This document shows, piece after piece, positions 60,083 through 64,000 of a stretch of DNA of 64,000 nt. Every line of letters begins with the position of its first letter. Position 1 is the stretch's first letter. Under the pieces are notes generated by a model that was not told the DNA's origin, made no database searches, and was given only the letters and a program-made list of their open reading frames with translations. The translations under genes were made by a program, and so were the position numbers. The stretch is from CAYRGG01 sp964423745 (lineage in GTDB: Bacteria; Pseudomonadota; Gammaproteobacteria; Competibacterales; Competibacteraceae): NCBI GenBank assembly GCA_964423745.1, contig CAYRGG010000020.1:1-64000 (forward strand), written 5' to 3'.

Positions 60083-61882
60083 TTAGTTACGCGAAGCACT
60101 GGAGGGTGTTTCACGACGATCAGTAGGCTTAGACGACTGACTGTTAGCGCTACGGTTTTGCACCATTTGCCCAAAGTTGCTAGCGCCTAGCACTGCCGCA
60201 GCACCCTCTAGACTAGCGCCACCCGAGCCTAAAACCTGCACCATAGGCACCTTGATGATATCTGGATTATCTTTGGCAATGCTAAGCATCTCTTTGAGCA
60301 TCTGCAATTGTAGGGTACGATCTTCACCCAATACCTGGGTCATGGCTTTTTGGCCTTCGGCGATTTCGATTAACCGGAGTTTTTCTCCCTCACCCTCTAG
60401 GCGGGCACGTTCTTTTTTAAACTCGGCGGCCTGTTTTTCAATCTCAGCTTTGACCAAAATCTGTTGTTGATTGGCGGTAGCCCGTTCCCGTTCCACTTTG
60501 ATACGTTCTTTTTGTGCGATTTGTTCCCGAGCATAGGTCTCCTGTAATTGATCGGCTAACTGTTTACGCAACCGGGCGACCATCAACTCCGGGGGAATGG
60601 CCGGTTCGCCCATGCGGATTTCCTGGGTAGTGACACCGGCTTTACGGGCTTCATGAGCAACAGCGACTTCCACTTGAGCCGTCAGCGTTTCTCGGTTTTC
60701 GATAAAGTCTAGCACCCGCCTTTCTTGACATACTTTTTTCCCCGCCACCATTTGACAGTCTTGACCACCGCCGATGGTGCGCAGAATATCCCGAATTGCC
60801 GGTGTGACAATCTTGTTTTCCACCTGTTCCAAATTACCCACAGAGGCCACCACCGTGGGGGCATCTTGGGGATGCACCTGAACCACAACACGCATCTCTA
60901 CCGGTACAGTCCATCCCTGCACCCGCACGTTGATGGCTCCATCCGCTGCATGCTTAGGCACAGGGACCTCTTGGCTAAACTCCCGCTGCAGAATCTTGCC
61001 GTCATCGCCAATCTCTAAATCAATCCTGCGTTTTGTGTAACCGCCTTTGTAAACCCAGGTTTGAATGCGAGTAGGAATTAAAGTAGGCACAAAGGCTTTT
61101 TGATTCAAGTAATAACGCCCCGGAGGCAAAGGTTCGTTCCAAACGCCGATACAACCCTTAGGTACGATGGGAACAGCTACCTGGTCATCCCGCTTACCAT
61201 CAGAAACAGTCAAAAAATTAGGACAATCGCTACGGCTTTGCACATTTGATCGGATCACCGCCACACGTCCAGCCGGCACGTCCACAGCCGGCATTTCTTT
61301 AATGGCGAACAAAAATTGATTGAGCCGATAACGACCTGGCTTTAACACACTGAGTTGAGGACCTTTCTGACCACCGTTGTTAAGAAAATATTCTGCATCC
61401 AGCATGTCGTCGAACTGTTCTTCTGACCACGCATCGGCAAGAAATTGACCCTGACGCAGGGATTTACCGTCCCGGGCCACCAATAAACCATAATTGCCTT
61501 CCTGAATTTCGATCCAAGGCACTTTACGGATATCGTAAATGACTTTCACCAGAGGAATGAGATGAAAACCCGGCGGCAATGTACGCGCCTGGGGGCCTTT
61601 CTCACCGTTAGCCGCGATAATAGCACCCGACTTGAGGTTGGCGCCGAAGTAAATTTTCGTCAGATGACCGACTTCATCAGGACCAATAATGACAAAAGAT
61701 CGACTCATGGCGATCACCAGCCCAATACCCAAAAGCACTGGACCCATGAGACTTTTAATCAAGTCCTCGGTCTTCGGACGTCCAGCAGTCGGTGACGATC
61801 CTTGCTTAGGGTAGCGTATTTTGACAAGGGTCAGGATAACGCCTACAGCGATAAGTAATACGGCAATAATGGCAAGTAACAT
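60083..61882 (-). CDS. SPFH/Band 7 (flotillin/prohibitin-like) membrane protein
   Basis: 599 aa. Two N-terminal helices (about 2-22 and 46-64), then a periplasmic or membrane-associated SPFH region: SFVIIGPDEVGHLTKIYFG, RTLPPGFHLIPLVKVIYDIR and later VPVEMRVVVQVHPQDAPTVV. A region with two repeated vIkPG-RY-LNQ units (about 180-260) sits inside. A long coiled coil (about 435-535: REQIAQKERIKVERERATAN, then RARLEGEGEKLRLIEIAEGQ) and a low-complexity Ser/Asn-rich tail follow. Flotillin-like scaffolds organise membrane microdomains. AAGGAA precedes ATG 61882. Converges with the GGDEF-EAL gene. Confidence 0.87.
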   Translation of the reverse strand: MLLAIIAVLLIAVGVILTLVKIRYPKQGSSPTAGRPKTEDLIKSLMGPVLLGIGLVIAMSRSFVIIGPDEVGHLTKIYFGANLKSGAIIAANGEKGPQARTLPPGFHLIPLVKVIYDIRKVPWIEIQEGNYGLLVARDGKSLRQGQFLADAWSEEQFDDMLDAEYFLNNGGQKGPQLSVLKPGRYRLNQFLFAIKEMPAVDVPAGRVAVIRSNVQSRSDCPNFLTVSDGKRDDQVAVPIVPKGCIGVWNEPLPPGRYYLNQKAFVPTLIPTRIQTWVYKGGYTKRRIDLEIGDDGKILQREFSQEVPVPKHAADGAINVRVQGWTVPVEMRVVVQVHPQDAPTVVASVGNLEQVENKIVTPAIRDILRTIGGGQDCQMVAGKKVCQERRVLDFIENRETLTAQVEVAVAHEARKAGVTTQEIRMGEPAIPPELMVARLRKQLADQLQETYAREQIAQKERIKVERERATANQQQILVKAEIEKQAAEFKKERARLEGEGEKLRLIEIAEGQKAMTQVLGEDRTLQLQMLKEMLSIAKDNPDIIKVPMVQVLGSGGASLEGAAAVLGASNFGQMVQNRSANSQSSKPTDRRETPSSASRN

Positions 61883-61989
61883 ACTAAATTCCTTTTCATT
61901 CTTTCCTTGAAGTAAACCGGTTGGCTCAAATCCAGCATTTCAGCAAAAAACGTGCTTAATCTCCTGTGTCTTAAGTAAAACGCCCTAAG

Positions 61990-62083
61990 TTATCCGGTGT
62001 TATGGAAGGGCCTTCGCCGTTGGGAGACGGCGATGGAGCGTACATGGACGTATTCACAGCGTTCCTGATATAACACCGGATAA
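61990..62083. repeat. 94-bp palindromic element with 14-bp terminal inverted repeats
   Basis: TTATCCGGTGTTAT (61990-62003) and ATAACACCGGATAA (62070-62083) are perfect complements. Inside, TCGCCGT and ACGGCGA form a second stem. No coding capacity. It may be a MITE or the paired ends of an element whose transposase relic lies at 62275. Confidence 0.6.
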
Positions 62084-62274
62084 TTTATAGGCAAGTACTT
62101 ATGAGTTGGTAACGACTTGGGGTATATAAACAAACGGCTCATTTCCTGTGTTTTATGCAAGAAATGGGCAATGTTTATAATTTTGAAAAGCGTTATCCCA
62201 TAAATCAGTTTTAGCCGTGTCTGAAGATAGCACTGAATTTGGACCATATATGACCCCTTTTCCTCGAATACCTC

Positions 62275-62388
62275 CTTGCCTACTCGCCCAACCTCAACCC
62301 CATCGAACATAAGTGGGCGCAAGCCAAGGCGATCCGCAAACAAGCTCACTGCTCAGTGGATCAACTCTTTAGGTCAGATATAATATGA
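62275..62388 (+). pseudogene. C-terminal relic of an IS630-type (DDE_3) transposase
   Basis: The frame from 62275 to TGA 62388 reads LAYSPNLNPIEHKWAQAKAI followed by RKQAHCSVDQLF. YSP-LNPIE-KWAQ-KA is the conserved end of IS630-like DDE transposases, with the last catalytic Glu in PIE. No upstream catalytic part survives. Strand and family are clear; the element is dead. Confidence 0.75.
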
Positions 62389-62408
62389 TCAGTCTTATTT
62401 GGTTTTGC

Positions 62409-62446
62409 TATATGTATTATGAAGCAAGCAACTTGCCCCCTTTTTA
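62409..62446 (+). repeat. Repeat family TATTATGAAGCAAGC, copy 1
   Basis: TATGTATTATGAAGCAAGC followed by AACTTGCCCCC and a T-run. The same unit recurs at about 63594-63634 and 63679-63720, here slightly diverged (TTGCCCCC for TTGACCCCC). All three lie in the relic-rich end of the window. Confidence 0.65.
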
Positions 62447-62536
62447 CGAGTCCTTTCCACTTGCGTTGGTCGTGGTCTCCGACCACAATCAAACCCTCGC
62501 CACGAAACACCGCTTCGCATAATTCAGCTTGTACTT

Positions 62537-62692
62537 GTGGAAGCGGCGACGGCGCGTTTAAAGGAACTCAAAGCAGCCCTGGCCGAGGCCCGGCAGGAGA
62601 ACTGTAATATCCGAGGGTATTTTGAGTATTATCAGCAACGCATCGCCAAGGATCGTCAGCGGGAACGGGAGGATACCCAAATTTTGACGTAG
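62537..62692 (+). pseudogene. 3' remnant of an unidentified gene
   Basis: A frame of about 51 codons ending at TAG 62692, with a well-formed helical sequence: ATARLKELKAALAEARQENC, then GYFEYYQQRIAKDRQREREDT. It is open back past 62480 without a start or ribosome site and is surrounded by repeats and transposase debris. Looks like the C-terminus of a lost coiled-coil protein, perhaps element-encoded. Family not recognised. Confidence 0.35.
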
Positions 62693-62796
62693 CAGCTCTA
62701 AGGCCAGATTGTACAACGATGTAGGGGCAGCTTTTGCAGATCTAAGGGACATTAGCGGGGAGATGATAGGGGTTATTGAGGTATGTTGAATAGTGT

Positions 62797-62809
62797 GTTC
62801 AAATTGAAC
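62797..62809. promoter_or_regulatory. Perfect palindrome upstream of higBA
   Basis: GTTCAA, one base, TTGAAC, 29 bp before the HigB ATG. Typical size and position of an Xre/HigA autoregulatory operator. Confidence 0.55.
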
Positions 62810-62837
62810 CTAGAAACGTTTTAAGTTACTGTCAACT

Positions 62838-63116
62838 ATGATCAAGAGTTTTAAACATCGTGGACTCAAGCATCTGTTTGAAAAGGGCGATACCAGCAAA
62901 GTCAGGGCCGATCAGGTGGCTAAAATTCGTCGTGTCTTGCAGCGGTTAAACGCGGCTCGGACGGTTGATGAGGTAGACGCCCCCAGTTTTAAGCTACATC
63001 CGCTTAAAGGCAATCTCAGAGGTTTATGGGCTGTGAGTGTCTCCGGTAATTGGCGAGTTGCTTTCCGGTTTGAGGAGTCAGACGCTTTTGACGTGAATTT
63101 GATTGATTATCACTAG
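62838..63116 (+). CDS. higB: HigB-type toxin (RelE superfamily)
   Basis: 92 aa. MIKSFKHRGLKHLFEKGDTS, then VAKIRRVLQRLNAARTVDEV, FKLHPLKGNLRGLWAVSVSG and NWRVAFRFEESDAFDVNLID: the HigB-1 pattern with the basic and aromatic residues of a ribosome-dependent mRNA endonuclease. Normal length. Toxin first, antitoxin second, the usual hig order. Weak ribosome site at ATG 62838. Confidence 0.93.
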   Translation: MIKSFKHRGLKHLFEKGDTSKVRADQVAKIRRVLQRLNAARTVDEVDAPSFKLHPLKGNLRGLWAVSVSGNWRVAFRFEESDAFDVNLIDYH

Positions 63117-63129
63117 CAGGAATCTAAAA

Positions 63130-63417
63130 ATGCTGATGCAAAATCCCCCGCATCCCGGCGAGCATTTGCGAGAAGACTGGATCAATGAACTTGGCTTGTC
63201 GATTACAAAGGCCGCTAAAATTCTCGGTATTGCTCGTAAAACACTCGATGCTATTGTTAATGGCCGTGCCGGGATTTCTCCTGAAATGGCCATTAGAATT
63301 TCCAAGGCTTTTGGTGGTAGTCCTGACGTGTGGATGCGTATGCAAATGGAATATGACTTGTGGCATGCAAAACAAAAGGCCGATCAAATTGATGTCAAGC
63401 CCTATGAGCCTGCATGA
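63130..63417 (+). CDS. higA: HigA-type antitoxin (Xre helix-turn-helix)
   Basis: 95 aa from ATG 63130 (CAGGA upstream); ATG 63136 is an alternative. PPHPGEHLREDWINELGLSI, then TKAAKILGIARKTLDAIVNG and RAGISPEMAIRISKAFGGSP form the VapI/HigA helix-turn-helix, with QMEYDLWHAKQ at the end. 13 bp downstream of higB. It neutralises HigB and represses the operon, probably through the palindrome at 62797. Confidence 0.93.
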   Translation: MLMQNPPHPGEHLREDWINELGLSITKAAKILGIARKTLDAIVNGRAGISPEMAIRISKAFGGSPDVWMRMQMEYDLWHAKQKADQIDVKPYEPA

Positions 63418-63551
63418 ACAATCCATAAGTACCATCACACTATAAGGTTGATCCGCTGTTGACGGCAGAGTAGCAGGCAGCGCTAAAGGGTCTAGCCGCC
63501 ATCGAGCCGCAGTTGCGGGATCACCCGTTTAAAGCCGGCCAGTTAGGTTTG

Positions 63552-63584
63552 TAGGTTGGGGTTCATTTCATTCACCCCAACCTA
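63552..63584. repeat. REP-like hairpin, copy 2
   Basis: TAGGTTGGGGT (63552-63562), 11-nt loop, ACCCCAACCTA (63574-63584). Same element as at 40810-40836 with longer arms. Confidence 0.65.
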
Positions 63585-63593
63585 TTCGTGCTA

Positions 63594-63634
63594 TGTATTA
63601 TGAAGCAAGCGACTTGACCCCCTTTTCCAGCATC
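63594..63634 (+). repeat. Repeat family TATTATGAAGCAAGC, copy 2
   Basis: ATGTATTATGAAGCAAGC followed by GACTTGACCCCCTTTT; matches the copies at 62409 and 63679. Confidence 0.65.
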
Positions 63635-63678
63635 CGTATGGGTGATGACCTCCAGCCCCGCCGCCAGGGCTCTCGTAC

Positions 63679-63742
63679 TATGTATTATAAAGCAAGCAAC
63701 TTGACCCCTTTTGACCCCTTTTGACCCCTTTTCCTTGACCCC
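63679..63742 (+). repeat. Repeat family TATTATGAAGCAAGC, copy 3, with TTGACCCCTT expansion
   Basis: ATGTATTATAAAGCAAGC then CTTGACCCC and a tandem decamer, TTTTGACCCC, repeated about three times before CTTGACCCCC. The expansion looks like slippage. The 63418-63766 spacer otherwise contains only the hairpin above. Confidence 0.6.
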
Positions 63743-63766
63743 CTCGTCACTTTCATTTACTAAATG

Positions 63767-64000
63767 CTATTCTTCGTGTCCTGCGCTGCGTTCTTTGCGC
63801 AATTCAATCAGAAATTTAAAAAAATGATATATAGCCCCAAAAATAAAAACCCCACCTAATAATACTGTTCTTTTCCAAAAAGTTACCCAAAATCGAGGAT
63901 CATCAATAGGTACAGACCTAATACAATCACCTCTTGGAAAGGAATATCTGTTTGTGCATATACCTCCAGATGATTCTGCAGCCCACCACACAAAATAACT
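63767..64000 (-). CDS. Partial small membrane protein, runs off the window edge
   Basis: The frame ends at 63767 and is open to the window edge (64000), so the true start may lie outside; a GTG at 63991 is only nominal. The visible part has TNRYSFPRGDCIRSVPIDDP, one membrane helix (TVLLGGVFIFGAIYHFFKFL) and a charged tail, RKERSAGHEE. Two or three Cys precede the helix. Not recognised. Confidence 0.5.
   Translation of the reverse strand, partial: SYFVWWAAESSGGICTNRYSFPRGDCIRSVPIDDPRFWVTFWKRTVLLGGVFIFGAIYHFFKFLIELRKERSAGHEE

Noticed and set aside
61990..62349. 119-codon minus-strand frame
   Set aside because: Antisense to the palindromic repeat and the IS630 relic; the plus-strand frame carries the recognisable motif.
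1..64000. tRNA, rRNA or CRISPR arrays
   Set aside because: Intergenic regions were read for T-loop motifs and regularly spaced repeats; none were found. The regular repeats in 26.7-28.5 kb are Sel1 coding repeats.

Overview
The window is a stretch of a draft gammaproteobacterial chromosome (one 10-N scaffold gap at 30233-30242). LPS core genes (msbA, hldE, waaA), a MucD/DegQ-type protease, sfsA, an Hsp20 pair behind a sigma-32-like promoter, and a C30-carotenoid (staphyloxanthin-like) gene set fit a free-living gammaproteobacterium. Such carotenoid sets are known in methanotrophs, but the species cannot be fixed from sequence alone.

Layout. (1) 1-12.6 kb: a visibly AT-rich glycan island. It holds a MurJ/Wzx-like flippase, three GT4 glycosyltransferases, a Wzy-like polymerase, two sulfotransferases and a GT39-like transferase. 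It is bracketed by broken transposases (IS1-like on the left, IS5-like on the right) and by two copies of a ~143-bp MITE-like repeat. (2) 12.6-20 kb: RRM protein, glutamine amidotransferase, msbA, hldE, waaA, terC. (3) 20-26.6 kb: carotenoid cluster (GT2, acyltransferase, CrtP-like, CrtN-like, aldehyde dehydrogenase) with an 11-bp-phased direct-repeat operator candidate in the divergent promoter. (4) 26.6-30.3 kb: 16-repeat Sel1 protein, VapBC, a frameshifted secreted-protein gene, and the gap. (5) 30.4-44.9 kb: a signalling and secreted-protein block. It has a periplasmic binding protein, a hybrid histidine kinase, a REC-HisKA_3 kinase and a NarL-type regulator. Interleaved are secreted or membrane proteins of unknown function, a beta-helix protein and a DUF433/DUF5615 toxin-antitoxin pair. 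(6) 45-57 kb: OmpR-type two-component system, degQ/mucD, sfsA, two hsp20 genes, then a stress/redox stretch (Rieske-FAD oxidoreductase, 49-aa membrane protein, baeRF3-like protein, two hydrolases). (7) 57-64 kb: PAS-GGDEF-EAL protein, SPFH protein, a graveyard of IS630-like and other relics and repeats, and HigBA.

The most interesting signal is in region 5. A 9-4-9 palindrome (arms GTATCCCAT and ATGGGATAC) occurs four times, each about 133-146 nt upstream of a gene for a small exported protein. One copy sits between such a gene and the NarL-type regulator itself. I infer a local regulon: binding protein and hybrid kinase sense a signal, pass it through the REC-kinase to the NarL-type regulator, and this switches four transcription units of uncharacterised exported proteins. 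Two of those units are a direct tandem duplication of gene, leader, operator and downstream hairpin.

The second is a three-copy MITE with 3-bp TNA target duplications. One copy splits a transposase so cleanly that removing the element and one TCA restores its reading frame; another recreated the stop codon of the degQ-like gene.
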